Shown here: positions 21,761-29,569 of the stretch, one piece after another
How positions within the stretch are numbered: the stretch's first letter is position 1
Layout of the letters: every line of letters starts with the position of its first letter
IMG/VR virus record: IMGVR_UViG_3300046534_000700
Span: 1-34,303 of that record
Reading direction: 5' to 3' (one strand)
Origin: a virus
DNA: 34,303 nucleotides
Translations under genes and position numbers: made by a program
Notes under the pieces: generated by a model
The model's database searches: none
What the model saw: the letters and a program-made list of their open reading frames with translations, nothing else
Told to the model about the DNA's origin: nothing

Positions 21761-23292
21761 AATGATTCAAACTCTATTGGTTTTTGAGCCATTGTATTAA
21801 CTGGCTCTGTAAATGTTAATGCCCCAGCATCACCAAAGTCTGGGCTAAACCCTAATTCTTTTTTAATCCTTTCTTTTGCCCACAGCACACGCCTATGATT
21901 TGAGTCCCAAGAGTATGGGCTAGCACAAAGATCCGCCTGCAACTCGTCGCTATCAGGTATATCAACAGGTAGAGATTCATCGTTAAGCCAGTCTGACATC
22001 TCACCCCACATTTCATTCCGTTTATTAGTGTATTTCTTGGGCCTTAAAGGGGTAGAACCAAAGTAAACGGCTTTTACCCTAGATTTATACCCAAGCTCAT
22101 GAAGCCTATCTACTAAGTCAGCTCCCGCCCCAGCATCTACAAACATCATATCAGGTATTTTTCCTGCCATTGGGCATACCGTGTCCAGTACATCTATACA
22201 TAATGCTACATTTTTGCCCAGCGAATTACATTCCTCACCCTTATATGCCTTCATCCCATACATCTTTCTGCTATGCCTGCTAATAAACGCGAACCTATCC
22301 CCGCCTCTTGAGGGGTCAACACCTATAATTAATGGTCCACTTCCTTTAAAGTCGTTATCTCTCGCATTAATGCACATGTTAGAGTTAATTAAGCCGTCAC
22401 CACCTGACATTTGAAAAGCTTCGGCTGCGTTCATTGGGTACTCTTGCTTAAAAGCCTTAGTGCCATCCACACCGTCAGTTGTAAGCTCTGCAATCTTCAT
22501 TCTGCGCCAGTAAATTTGCTCAAAGGTAAGATCATACTTATCTTTAAGATTAACCTCCTCGTCATCAAATGAAGCATTGTCAGGCAAATCTTTTTTATAT
22601 TCAGACTGCCAAAACCAAGGAACAAATATAGCTTGAAATTCTGACAACCCTTTTTCTGCTAGCTTCCATTGCTCATGAAAGAAGTTACCAACCCCATTGG
22701 CAGTTGATTCCCATATAACTTCAGTTCCAACTCCATCAGGTACTGCTTGCATAATTCCTTTCGTGTGCTCACTGGCATTTAACCAAAACGCAACTTCTGA
22801 ACCATGAAAAAATTGTATTGTTTGCCCGCGACCTACCGCCTTATTTCCCGCAGTACCTATTTTATAGCCTGAGTCTAGCTTGTCGAAGTGCAATTCTTTG
22901 GCGTTACATGCCCCAAGCGAAGGCTTAATAAATTTAGGCAGGTTGTCATAATACCGCTCAGTCATTTCAAACAGTGCGTTAGTCGACTCGCCATCATGAG
23001 TAAGTATAAAAGCTCTTACCCCTTTGTTATGCGTGGTCTTCCATATATACCTGCCTTCCACATAAGTGCTAGCGCCCTGTTGCCTGCCTTTTAGAATTAT
23101 TACCCTAGCCTTCCCAGTTTCTTTTATCTGCTGCTCAATGCGACCATGTATGTATTGTTGTGCCTCATTAAGTATAAGTGGCTTAACCCCCTCAAACTTT
23201 GTTCTTATCGCTAGGCAATTACGAGCGTAAAACTCAAAGTCATCTTTAAGCCTTTGGCGCTTACTATTTAAGTCCATCAAGCCACTGCTCAT
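21754..23292 (-). CDS. terminase large subunit
   Basis: A 512-residue product (P22 gp2 is 499). ATPase part: Walker A-like GRQQGAST at 69-76, a Walker B/catalytic-type strand FFHGSEVAFW at 161-170 and coupling motif STANG at 196-200. Nuclease part: RNase H-like GVDPSRGGDRF with D326, and FVDAGAGADL with D386. The enzyme cuts concatemers and drives DNA into the procapsid through the portal. It overlaps the small-terminase gene by 29 bases and leads directly into the portal gene. Confidence 0.93.
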   Translation of the reverse strand: MSSGLMDLNSKRQRLKDDFEFYARNCLAIRTKFEGVKPLILNEAQQYIHGRIEQQIKETGKARVIILKGRQQGASTYVEGRYIWKTTHNKGVRAFILTHDGESTNALFEMTERYYDNLPKFIKPSLGACNAKELHFDKLDSGYKIGTAGNKAVGRGQTIQFFHGSEVAFWLNASEHTKGIMQAVPDGVGTEVIWESTANGVGNFFHEQWKLAEKGLSEFQAIFVPWFWQSEYKKDLPDNASFDDEEVNLKDKYDLTFEQIYWRRMKIAELTTDGVDGTKAFKQEYPMNAAEAFQMSGGDGLINSNMCINARDNDFKGSGPLIIGVDPSRGGDRFAFISRHSRKMYGMKAYKGEECNSLGKNVALCIDVLDTVCPMAGKIPDMMFVDAGAGADLVDRLHELGYKSRVKAVYFGSTPLRPKKYTNKRNEMWGEMSDWLNDESLPVDIPDSDELQADLCASPYSWDSNHRRVLWAKERIKKELGFSPDFGDAGALTFTEPVNTMAQKPIEFESLW

Positions 23293-23647
23293 GCGTTACT
23301 TCAACGTTTAAATTTTCGTTTTGAATTTTATCTGTCCAATTCATGTTTTTAAGTGCAAATATCGCGCCCGTACTGTTACCGAATTGCAGTTGATACTCAT
23401 ACGCATTCTCTACATAAAGACGTGCCTTTTTTATAATGTAAGAGAAACCCTCTTTTTTTTCGTAGTCATATAAGCTCTGCCTACTCTCAAACCCTAGATG
23501 TATAGCTAAACCTGTTATGGTTATAGCAGGGTAATTTACTGGTCCATCTTTAGTTATTACCGTCCTGATAGGCGGGCTGCCAAGATATTCATCCACCATA
23601 ACCTCCAACTCTTCAGGCGTTTGAAACTTAGGACTACCAGAAGGCAT
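23264..23647 (-). CDS. terminase small subunit (P22 gp3-like)
   Basis: A 127-residue product. The core 'FQTPEELEVMVDEYL ... YPAITITGLAIHLGFESRQSLYDY ... FSYIIKKARLYVENAYEYQL ... AIFALKNMNWTDK' is the recognised gp3/DNA-packaging pattern (P22: 'MTITGLTLFIDV', 'ANIIARDLGLKE'). It recognises the pac site and regulates the large subunit. A pac site might lie in this gene, as in P22, but I see no way to name it. Confidence 0.88.
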   Translation of the reverse strand: MPSGSPKFQTPEELEVMVDEYLGSPPIRTVITKDGPVNYPAITITGLAIHLGFESRQSLYDYEKKEGFSYIIKKARLYVENAYEYQLQFGNSTGAIFALKNMNWTDKIQNENLNVEVTHEQWLDGLK

Positions 23648-23983
23648 TTACACTATCTCACATACGGGCAATATATCTACCACGGCATCAAATACAGGAG
23701 CCTCTAACTTACCGCTTGCCGTACCTACTCGTAGGTAATGGCTGTACTCGCTGTTAGTGCCTGTAATATCCAGCGTGTTTTCTAATATCTCAAGCTGTAG
23801 GTTTGAGCTGATGACAGTTAATTGACCGGCTAGGCTTGCAGTGTAAACTACAGTACATGTGCCAGTATTTACTATTCTGTACTCTGCCTCTGCAAATGTG
23901 CTGGCGTCTACCGAAGTAATGCCGTCACTTTCCAGAATTGGCAGGCTTACCTTTTGATAAGCGTTTTGATATAAGACTGACAT
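23648..23983 (-). CDS. small virion-region protein, 111 aa
   Basis: A beta-rich acidic product (MSVLYQNAYQKVSLPILESD ... AEYRIVNTGTCTVVYTASLAG), ending one base from the small terminase and starting one base after the next gene's stop. It looks like an Ig- or head-decoration-like fold, but no family is recognised. Coupling to terminase genes suggests a structural role. Confidence 0.55.
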   Translation of the reverse strand: MSVLYQNAYQKVSLPILESDGITSVDASTFAEAEYRIVNTGTCTVVYTASLAGQLTVISSNLQLEILENTLDITGTNSEYSHYLRVGTASGKLEAPVFDAVVDILPVCEIV

Positions 23984-24433
23984 TTAGCCCACCGCTTGAG
24001 TGAATGAACCCGCTGCCGCTACTGCGTAATCAAAGTCATTGTTAATCACATCTATTGACGTTGAGCCATCAGCAGTTAAGTCTACCGCTTTGTATAAATC
24101 ACCTGTTGCAGTGTGTTTAATTAAAGCAGTCTTAATAGTGCTTGGGTTACTAGCGTTCTTAGCTATTGTAGACAAGTTAGCATAATCAAACTTTAGGTTT
24201 ACACCTGTTCGAGTTATTGCAGAGCTAGCTAATGTAGTGGCGGCCACAAAGTTACCACCAGTTAAGGGCGTGTGACTTGATATGTTTGGGTTGGTAGCGT
24301 CTGCATCTACACTTGCGAAAGCGGTAGCAATAAAGCTAATTGCAAAAGCATCGCCCCCACTTGATAAGTCGTATGTTTTTTTTGCTAACTTTAGCGCAAA
24401 GTCGTTAAATATTTTACTGTCGCCTGCTGCCAT
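23984..24433 (-). CDS. putative structural protein, 149 aa
   Basis: A product with an Ala/Ser/Thr/Gly-rich sequence starting MAAGDSKIFNDFALKLAKKTYDL. Similar openings (IYNDFKxxLxxGxYDLxxD) occur in virion-associated proteins of many marine phages. Its stop touches the next ATG and its start overlaps the previous stop by one base. The role is unproven. Confidence 0.6.
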   Translation of the reverse strand: MAAGDSKIFNDFALKLAKKTYDLSSGGDAFAISFIATAFASVDADATNPNISSHTPLTGGNFVAATTLASSAITRTGVNLKFDYANLSTIAKNASNPSTIKTALIKHTATGDLYKAVDLTADGSTSIDVINNDFDYAVAAAGSFTQAVG

Positions 24434-25983
24434 TATTCCGTAACTCCTAAAAATGATGCAGCCTTTGCAGTGCCGCTAAATGTTTGTAATTCGGTTATTG
24501 TACCAGTAAAACCATATAACTTGGTAGTGCCAGTAAATTCTGCCGCTTTTTGTATGCCTGTAAATGTCTGTGTATAAACTGGTAAGCCAAGAGTAACGCT
24601 GGGGTCCCTAGTCAACATGTCAATTGTTTTGGTTGACTCTACAATTGAAAGTGTGCCACTTAGCGTAATATTTGGGCTTTGTGTTGTAATATTTAAAGTT
24701 GCTGTTGACTCAGTTATTACCAGCGTGTCTGGTGCTGTCAGCGTAATGTCTGGGTCATTGTTTGCAATGTTGAGTGTTGAGGTTGATTCTGTAATTGTTA
24801 ACGTTGCTGTTAAAGTTACAGTAGGGTCAATACTAGTAATGTTAAGAGGCTCTGAGCCTTCTACAATTGAGATTAGGCCTGTAAAGTCTATAACTGGGTC
24901 TACGCTTGTCATGTTTAGCGTAGCTACTGACTCGGTTATAGTTAGTGTTGCACCACCAGGAACAAATACAGTGCCTAATGTCCAGAATGTTGATGGGTCG
25001 CTTTGATTGTCGTCTTCTGACTCATACATATCAGCTGAAATAGAAAATAATCTTAACCCATACTCAGCAAATCGGTTGTTAGCAATGGGGTCAAATACAT
25101 CAAATCTAATATTGCCATCAGGTACTATATTTAGTGTGTTGCTACCGCCTGATGTAGATGATGGTTCCGCTCCGTCTACGACCAAAGTTGCACAGCCTGG
25201 GAATGATGAAGTGCCATCAAATATTACATTAAATGAATGATATACAGAGTCGTTATATGTCGTATCTGTAAATTTATTTGTTCCAGCGTTTGCTATCCGT
25301 AGCTTGCCGTTTGATAGCTTTATTAGCTGGAATCTTTCCCCTGTTGAGTTTGTTCCGTAGTCGAGCAAGCCAATGTTTGACGATAGAGATTCAGAATTAA
25401 ACCAGCCGCTGTGCGTTCTTGCGGATGCTCCAGATTCTCCTGTGTAGCCTGTAACCTCTAAAAAATTAGATGTGTTGAACGACGTATCAGCATCGTCACC
25501 GATTGGGCCAGTGTTGCTAGTAACCGTACCTGTCTTTGTTAGGCCGTAATTACCTGCTGAATCTACAAGCTGATTAGATGAGTTGAAATGGAATCTATAT
25601 TTGAAATCTTGCCAAACATCATTTCTACCAAATGCTGCTGCAGGCAATGGCTGTGATTGACCCGCCTTATTCCAAAATGCGTAAACTTCTCTTGTTCCGC
25701 TTGCGTAAGTTGGGAATCTAACCCACGCCTCAAATTCAGTGCTTGATGCAGTTGCATTAGTTACACATGTAACAATTTCAACAGGTAGCTGAGTAGCCCC
25801 GTTTATATCTGTACTAAGTCGAAAGTCACCGCCACCATTTATTAATGACAAAAGGCCAGTATCTAATGCAGATGCGGGCAAGTTGTCTTTAGTTATTACA
25901 GCACCAAAGCCGGTTAATGAGCTGCCAGGGCTAAGACCAGTTAATAACCGTCCTTGACCCCATGTTGAAGCTGTAAAAGCCAT
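24433..25983 (-). CDS. virion surface protein with DUF2341-like and LamG/lectin-like parts and stalk repeats
   Basis: A 516-residue product. Residues 45-110 (FRLSTDINGATQLPVEIVT ... FEAWVRFPTYASGTREVYAFW) read as DUF2341-type. Residues about 150-310 (HSGWFNSESLSSNIGLLDYG ... VYHSFNVIFDG ... TLVVDGAEP) read as a concanavalin A/LamG fold. Residues about 345-470 are five tandem units of about 24 residues (TLTITES-ATLN-TS-DP-IDFTG), a probable beta stalk. The end has short FTG-KAA units. Decoration or adhesin protein is inferred; its position upstream of terminase is unusual for a receptor-binding protein. Confidence 0.65.
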   Translation of the reverse strand: MAFTASTWGQGRLLTGLSPGSSLTGFGAVITKDNLPASALDTGLLSLINGGGDFRLSTDINGATQLPVEIVTCVTNATASSTEFEAWVRFPTYASGTREVYAFWNKAGQSQPLPAAAFGRNDVWQDFKYRFHFNSSNQLVDSAGNYGLTKTGTVTSNTGPIGDDADTSFNTSNFLEVTGYTGESGASARTHSGWFNSESLSSNIGLLDYGTNSTGERFQLIKLSNGKLRIANAGTNKFTDTTYNDSVYHSFNVIFDGTSSFPGCATLVVDGAEPSSTSGGSNTLNIVPDGNIRFDVFDPIANNRFAEYGLRLFSISADMYESEDDNQSDPSTFWTLGTVFVPGGATLTITESVATLNMTSVDPVIDFTGLISIVEGSEPLNITSIDPTVTLTATLTITESTSTLNIANNDPDITLTAPDTLVITESTATLNITTQSPNITLSGTLSIVESTKTIDMLTRDPSVTLGLPVYTQTFTGIQKAAEFTGTTKLYGFTGTITELQTFSGTAKAASFLGVTE

Positions 25984-25986
25984 GGG

Positions 25987-26334
25987 TTACTTAAACTGCG
26001 CGGCGTATTCTACTAAATTAAGCCCACCAGCTTCCATGTCAGCAATAAAGTCAGCTTTGGTAACTGTCTCGCTATCTAATGCTTGGAGCTTGGCTAGATT
26101 TGCCAGTACAGGCGCAAGGCTAATGACTGCATCACGGAATATTTTTGAGTATTGGAGGCGGTCTTCAGAATCAATATCTAACACGCTTATATCAGAGTTC
26201 ATGTATGCGCTAAATTCACAAGCGTCATTAACAGCAGTATTTAAAGTGGAGATAGCTGATAGAGCTGAACGCCCAACATTTTGGGGGTGTTTACCTACGC
26301 TTTGTTGTCTTGTATTTTGTGTTGAAATAGCCAT
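25987..26334 (-). CDS. first gene of the late region, hypothetical 115 aa
   Basis: A helical soluble product (AISTLNTAVNDACEFSAYMNS ... LAPVLANLAKLQALDSETVTKADFIADMEAGGLNL) without known motif. It is the first gene after the early terminator and the candidate late promoter, and it precedes the lectin-like gene by 3 bases. It could be a chaperone, partner of that protein or regulator. Confidence 0.55.
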   Translation of the reverse strand: MAISTQNTRQQSVGKHPQNVGRSALSAISTLNTAVNDACEFSAYMNSDISVLDIDSEDRLQYSKIFRDAVISLAPVLANLAKLQALDSETVTKADFIADMEAGGLNLVEYAAQFK

Positions 26335-26363
26335 TATAAACCCTAATTATTTATTACTAGGTT

Positions 26364-26372
26364 ATTATATCA
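26364..26372 (-). promoter_or_regulatory. candidate late promoter (extended -10)
   Basis: On the minus strand TGATATAAT is a good extended -10 (TGnTATAAT), 30 bases before the start of the first late gene. The -35 region is weak. It stands between the early terminator and the late genes, where a late promoter is required. Confidence 0.45.
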
Positions 26373-26400
26373 CTATTCTTATCTGACTAGAATTAAAAAG

Positions 26401-26421
26401 ACCCTCCCACTGTGAGAGGGT
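26401..26421 (-). terminator. intrinsic terminator at the end of the early region
   Basis: Minus-strand ACCCTC and GAGGGT form a 6-bp stem (AACCCTC / GAGGGTC with wobble extension) followed by TTTTTAA. It lies 52 bases after the last early gene and before the late promoter. Confidence 0.75.
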
Positions 26422-26472
26422 TAAAAGCTATCGGCATTTTCACGGAACGATAGCAAGGGGTAAGACTGTTAG

Positions 26473-26832
26473 TTATTCATTTAACTCAATATAGCATATG
26501 CAAGCAGCTATTAGTTTTGTGCAGTTGTGTTTTATCATTATACAATTCCATTTTGCTTCACGAAATTCAAAACCATGTACATTTTTTAAAAACATAGACT
26601 TCAACAATTCATCCCAACATTTATCAATAATGGCGTCTGTGTCTGATGGGTTATTGCAGTAATCAACAGCACTACTTAACTCAGGTCCACCACTACCAGT
26701 AATGACCACATTTTCATCTCTATCGCCAAAATGCATATACTGCTCTTTAGATACTTTAATACCAAGCAACTCAGCACACCGCTTATTAATATCAAACTCA
26801 GTGTATGGTTTACCGTTTATTGTGTATGTCAT
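26473..26832 (-). CDS. NinX-like (DUF2591) protein, copy 1
   Basis: A 119-residue product with the pattern of the P22 NinX family (PF10765): 'FDINKRCAELLGI' at the N-terminus, 'DYCNNPSDTDAIID' in the middle and a helix 'NCTKLIAACICYIELN' at the end. The biochemical role of the family is not known. It overlaps the next gene upstream (ATGA). A paralogue lies at 28789-29139, also behind a copy of the same partner domain. Confidence 0.75.
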   Translation of the reverse strand: MTYTINGKPYTEFDINKRCAELLGIKVSKEQYMHFGDRDENVVITGSGGPELSSAVDYCNNPSDTDAIIDKCWDELLKSMFLKNVHGFEFREAKWNCIMIKHNCTKLIAACICYIELNE

Positions 26833-27221
26833 TGCTTACCTTCCTTTAGTGCTTCAATAACAGAGTGATAATTGGTCTTATTGCAGTCTGGGTCTAAACC
26901 TAGCTTTCTGCAACGCTCCCGACCTGTCCCCATTCCAGCTCCAAATAATTCAGAATAAAGCCTGCCATTTGATGTTCTTGCCTTAGCTTTAATTAACCTT
27001 CTTGCATTTGACATAATTAATAAATCATTCTTTAAATGATCTCTCTCAAGCTCTGCAATGCGCTCACAGGCAAAAAGAACCATATCAGGACAGCCGATTA
27101 AAGCGCCAACTTTAAAATTGTTACCTTCAATTGCTAGGCCATCTGCTGTAGCTGCAACAGTTGCCATTTTTTGCATTAAAACTAAACTATATTTACCCTC
27201 GGATTTACGTAGTTCACTCAT
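26829..27221 (-). CDS. phage protein with C-terminal SNARRLIKA..TSNGRLY domain, long form
   Basis: A 130-residue product. Its last 60 residues (IMSNARRLIKAKARTSNGRL, then ELFGAGMGTGRERCRKLGLDP) are paralogous to the whole 70-residue protein at 29139-29351. The first 65 residues are an additional part with a helical ERIAELERDHLK segment. The shared domain with its 'GMGTxRxxCRxxGLxPDxNKTxY' pattern is common in phage early regions but has no assigned function. Always next to NinX in this window. Confidence 0.7.
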   Translation of the reverse strand: MSELRKSEGKYSLVLMQKMATVAATADGLAIEGNNFKVGALIGCPDMVLFACERIAELERDHLKNDLLIMSNARRLIKAKARTSNGRLYSELFGAGMGTGRERCRKLGLDPDCNKTNYHSVIEALKEGKQ

Positions 27222-27556
27222 GACTCACCCGCCTTGTCATTCAGATAAACATCAACTTCAGCTATAAATATCTCAACGTCATGAGTTGTTATTAGTTTAT
27301 CGCTGTGTTCCATGTATCTTACAGCGTCTGTGAATGCTTGTTTTCTTACTTCTAAGTTGTGGGCATCTAAGCAATCTGAATAGCATATAGAATTTGCCCT
27401 GGTTGTAAAATCGACCCAATCTTGTGAGCAGCTTAAATACCTAATTGATGCCTCTCTTGCATTGCGCTCTTTCTCAAGCTCTGCAATCTTATCTATTAAT
27501 GCAATCACAGCATAAAAGTCATAATCATCATTTAATACGTCGTCTTTAGTTATCAT
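27218..27556 (-). CDS. hypothetical early protein, 112 aa
   Basis: An acidic helical product (MITKDDVLNDDYDFYAVIAL ... DKIAELEKERNAREASIRYL) with three cysteines in the middle. It shares the 'IAELEKE' helix style with neighbours. It overlaps the gene before by about 11 bases and the gene after by 4. Not recognised. Confidence 0.6.
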   Translation of the reverse strand: MITKDDVLNDDYDFYAVIALIDKIAELEKERNAREASIRYLSCSQDWVDFTTRANSICYSDCLDAHNLEVRKQAFTDAVRYMEHSDKLITTHDVEIFIAEVDVYLNDKAGES

Positions 27557-27800
27557 TATATTTACTCTCCTTTAGTCTATTTCTATGTCTCTCTACATTT
27601 GCGCTAACACCGTGTGAAGACATAGCGTTTGATAGTTGAGATACTTTGGCGTTGTACAATGCTGCAACTTCTACTAGCCTCATGGTCAGAACGTGAATCT
27701 TTATGTCTGCCATTCTCTCTTTCCAAAAGTACCGATAATTGACAGGCTTGCTTTCTGGTATGCCTTGCTTGTCTCTGTGTCGCTTAGTGTGATATTTCAT
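27546..27800 (-). CDS. small basic protein with possible helix-turn-helix
   Basis: ATG 27800 overlaps the previous stop (ATGA); ATG 27812 in the same frame is possible. The N-terminus is basic (MKYHTKRHRDKQGIPESK). The segment RLVEVAALYNAKVSQLSNAMSSHGV resembles a helix-turn-helix, so a DNA-binding regulator is possible. Its C-terminus (RLKESKYNDN) overlaps the ribosome-binding site of the next gene (CTAAAGGAGAGTAAA). Confidence 0.55.
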   Translation of the reverse strand: MKYHTKRHRDKQGIPESKPVNYRYFWKERMADIKIHVLTMRLVEVAALYNAKVSQLSNAMSSHGVSANVERHRNRLKESKYNDN

Positions 27801-28231
27801 TTCTTTACCCATCCTTTACCAATCATATACTCTGAAAACTCTTTTACCAGATGCACGTCGGTTTCATGCCAATCAGTAAAAAACAACTCTGCCGTAGTTG
27901 GCTCAGGTTTTTCCACTACATAAACCCACTTTTTACTAAATGGCATAGTTGGCCCTGATGAAGTAAAGTCCTCAAACTTTAATTTATTATTTTGAGCTAA
28001 CAACAGCTTACCCTTCTGCTTATCGCTCAAATCTGACCATGGTAGTGTGTTGTTGTATATTGTCCATTTGGGTGTGGCTAGCTCCCAATAATCATCAATA
28101 ATTTCGTTGACCTCTCCTAATGCATCTAAGTACATATTACCGTCTAGCACAACAGCCTTAAATCCTATTCTAGCCCACCTTGCATCCATGCTAGACCGGG
28201 TAATTTTATCATTTTTATTAAACTTACTCAT
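27797..28231 (-). CDS. hypothetical early protein, 144 aa
   Basis: Start chosen at ATG 28231, 9 bases after AGAAGGG, rather than GTG 28240. The first part contains 'KITRSSMDARWARIGFKAVVLDG' and the middle 'KWTIYNNTLPWSDLSDKQKGKLLLA', Trp-rich and similar in style to phage early proteins of unknown role. No motif is recognised. Confidence 0.6.
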   Translation of the reverse strand: MSKFNKNDKITRSSMDARWARIGFKAVVLDGNMYLDALGEVNEIIDDYWELATPKWTIYNNTLPWSDLSDKQKGKLLLAQNNKLKFEDFTSSGPTMPFSKKWVYVVEKPEPTTAELFFTDWHETDVHLVKEFSEYMIGKGWVKK

Positions 28232-28404
28232 ACCTTCCACCCTTCTACTGGCTTACCTGATTTAATCCACGGCTGTCCGTCATCGTCAATTATTGCGCCC
28301 ATGTCGAGATGGCGCTTAAACTGAGAGCCTTGACGTATGCCAAGTGCTTTGTATGCTGCGTAAATTGATTTGTGTGGTGCTAGTAGTGATTCTATTGTTC
28401 TCAT
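28228..28404 (-). CDS. small putative regulator, first gene after an early promoter
   Basis: Start chosen at ATG 28404, with AAGG 8 bases upstream and the promoter ending at 28438; the longer frame to 28449 would overlap the -10 element. The 58-residue product (MRTIESLLAPHKSIYAAYKA, then LGIRQGSQFKRHLDMGAIID) has a helix-turn-helix-like centre and a C-terminal beta end 'GQPWIKSGKPVEGW'. As the first gene of a unit with an operator-like inverted repeat it may be a Cro-type regulator; inference. Confidence 0.55.
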   Translation of the reverse strand: MRTIESLLAPHKSIYAAYKALGIRQGSQFKRHLDMGAIIDDDGQPWIKSGKPVEGWKV

Positions 28405-28437
28405 ATTATTGCCTTGGCTTTTAACTTTAGTGGGGTT

Positions 28438-28466
28438 AATATAGTACATCTAAATTTGAATGTAAA
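28438..28466 (-). promoter_or_regulatory. sigma-70-type early promoter with overlapping inverted repeat
   Basis: On the minus strand TTTACA (28466-28461), a spacer of exactly 17 bases, then TATATT (28443-28438). ATTCAAAT in the spacer (28446-28453) is the inverted partner of ATTTGAAT at 28484-28491, a possible operator. It drives the block 28404 to 26473. Confidence 0.65.
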
Positions 28467-28508
28467 CACTAATTAGCAATTATATTCAAATTAATTATTA
28501 CTTACTGC

Positions 28509-28730
28509 TTACTCATAAATCTCTACACTTTTGCACCAGCTAGCACCGTCCAAATAAAGCCTAGTCATAAAGTAACGGTTTTTCTTTTTGTTAATAATAA
28601 TTTCTTCCCCATCACCATTATCAATAACCTCTTTAACTTTAATAGATTTGTAACTATCTCTTGAGTTTTTACCAGTTATTTTTAATATGTTGCCTACTTT
28701 AATCTGCCCTTCCGCACTTAATTTAATCAT
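28509..28730 (-). CDS. small phage protein (EEIIINKKKNRYFMT..LDGASWCKSV type)
   Basis: A 73-residue product with an SH3-like beta pattern (GQIKVGNILKITGKNS ... SIKVKEVIDNG) followed by EEIIINKKKNRYFMTRLYLDGASWCKSVEI. The C-terminal half is a wording I know from many phage early regions as a hypothetical protein. It is last before the promoter at 28438. Confidence 0.6.
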   Translation of the reverse strand: MIKLSAEGQIKVGNILKITGKNSRDSYKSIKVKEVIDNGDGEEIIINKKKNRYFMTRLYLDGASWCKSVEIYE

Positions 28731-28789
28731 TATTTCTTTATCTCCAGGTTGTCTAGCGTTGCTAATATTGTTGTCATGCCGCCCTTCAT
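28730..28789 (-). CDS. possible 19-residue peptide
   Basis: Frame MKGGMTTILATLDNLEIKK with GGAGG 10 bases before the ATG. The start codon overlaps the previous stop (TAATG) and the stop touches the next ATG. It may only serve to couple translation across the junction. Confidence 0.35.
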   Translation of the reverse strand: MKGGMTTILATLDNLEIKK

Positions 28790-29139
28790 TATTTATTCAC
28801 CTCCACTAAGTATATGCAGGCAGCCTCTAATATAGAGCAATTGTATTTTTCTATTATTATGCTCCATCTTGATTGATACCATTCACAGCTATTTTTGTCA
28901 GTGCAAAATACAGGCTCTATTAAATCATCAAAGCAAATATTAATAATGCTATTTGTGTCTGCTGGGTTTTCGCAGTAGTTTTTTAATAATTCAGATTTAC
29001 CATTATAATTATCACTATAAACCCAAGAATCACAATCATTCATCTGATCACCTGGCGGCAAATACCACGATGACACGCCAAGCAATTCAGCGCATCTTTT
29101 ATTAATAATAAAGCTTGTAAAACCTTTTGTATCAATCAT
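28789..29139 (-). CDS. NinX-like (DUF2591) protein, copy 2
   Basis: A 116-residue paralogue of 26473-26832: 'FIINKRCAELLGVSSW', 'LKNYCENPADTNSIIN' and the final helix 'NCSILEAACIYLVEVNK' align to the same places. The middle part is different. Exact 16-bp repeats bearing the ribosome-binding site and start (28787-28802 and 29137-29152) bracket it. The family is PF10765-type; the role is unknown. Confidence 0.72.
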   Translation of the reverse strand: MIDTKGFTSFIINKRCAELLGVSSWYLPPGDQMNDCDSWVYSDNYNGKSELLKNYCENPADTNSIINICFDDLIEPVFCTDKNSCEWYQSRWSIIIEKYNCSILEAACIYLVEVNK

Positions 29140-29351
29140 TATTTATTCACCTTACTAATAAAGCTCATCATTACGTTATATGATGTTTTGTTGTCATCAG
29201 GGTTTAACCCTATTTCTCTGCATGCATCTCTAGCAGTTCCCATTCCAGTTCCAAATAATTCCATATATAGGCGTCCATTACTTGTAATTGATTTTGCTTT
29301 TATTAATCGTCTTGCATTTGACAATACGATTGCAGTGCGTTCTAAATCCAT
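29139..29351 (-). CDS. short form of the SNARRLIKA domain protein
   Basis: A 70-residue product equal to the C-terminal domain of 26829-27221: 'LSNARRLIKAKSITSNGRLY', 'MELFGTGMGTARDACREIGL', 'NPDDNKTSY'. It is followed by the NinX-like copy 2, so the gene pair order is the same as in the other copy. One of the two pairs has lost or gained the N-terminal 65 residues. Confidence 0.68.
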   Translation of the reverse strand: MDLERTAIVLSNARRLIKAKSITSNGRLYMELFGTGMGTARDACREIGLNPDDNKTSYNVMMSFISKVNK

Positions 29352-29569
29352 TATTTCTCTACCTTTTTATCTAAAAACAAATTATTGTATGCCTCTGTAA
29401 AAGTATTATGGCTATTTAATGGGTGATCATCTTCCCACTCTACTTCTGCCGTCTTAAAGCTTATAACTTCGGCATTTATGTATTTAGATGACTCAATTAT
29501 ACGGGTAACTTCATCATCTCCTAAGTTTTCAAAATCCATTACAAATAATTCAATCTTGTATGCTTTCAT
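29351..29569 (-). CDS. hypothetical early protein, 72 aa
   Basis: A product with a ferredoxin-like start (MKAYKIELFVMDFENLGDDE) and 'SSKYINAEVISFKTAEVEWEDDHPLN', read by eye as a beta-alpha-beta unit seen in other small phage proteins. It is bracketed by exact 18-bp repeats containing the start region (29349-29366 and 29567-29584). Not recognised. Confidence 0.6.
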   Translation of the reverse strand: MKAYKIELFVMDFENLGDDEVTRIIESSKYINAEVISFKTAEVEWEDDHPLNSHNTFTEAYNNLFLDKKVEK

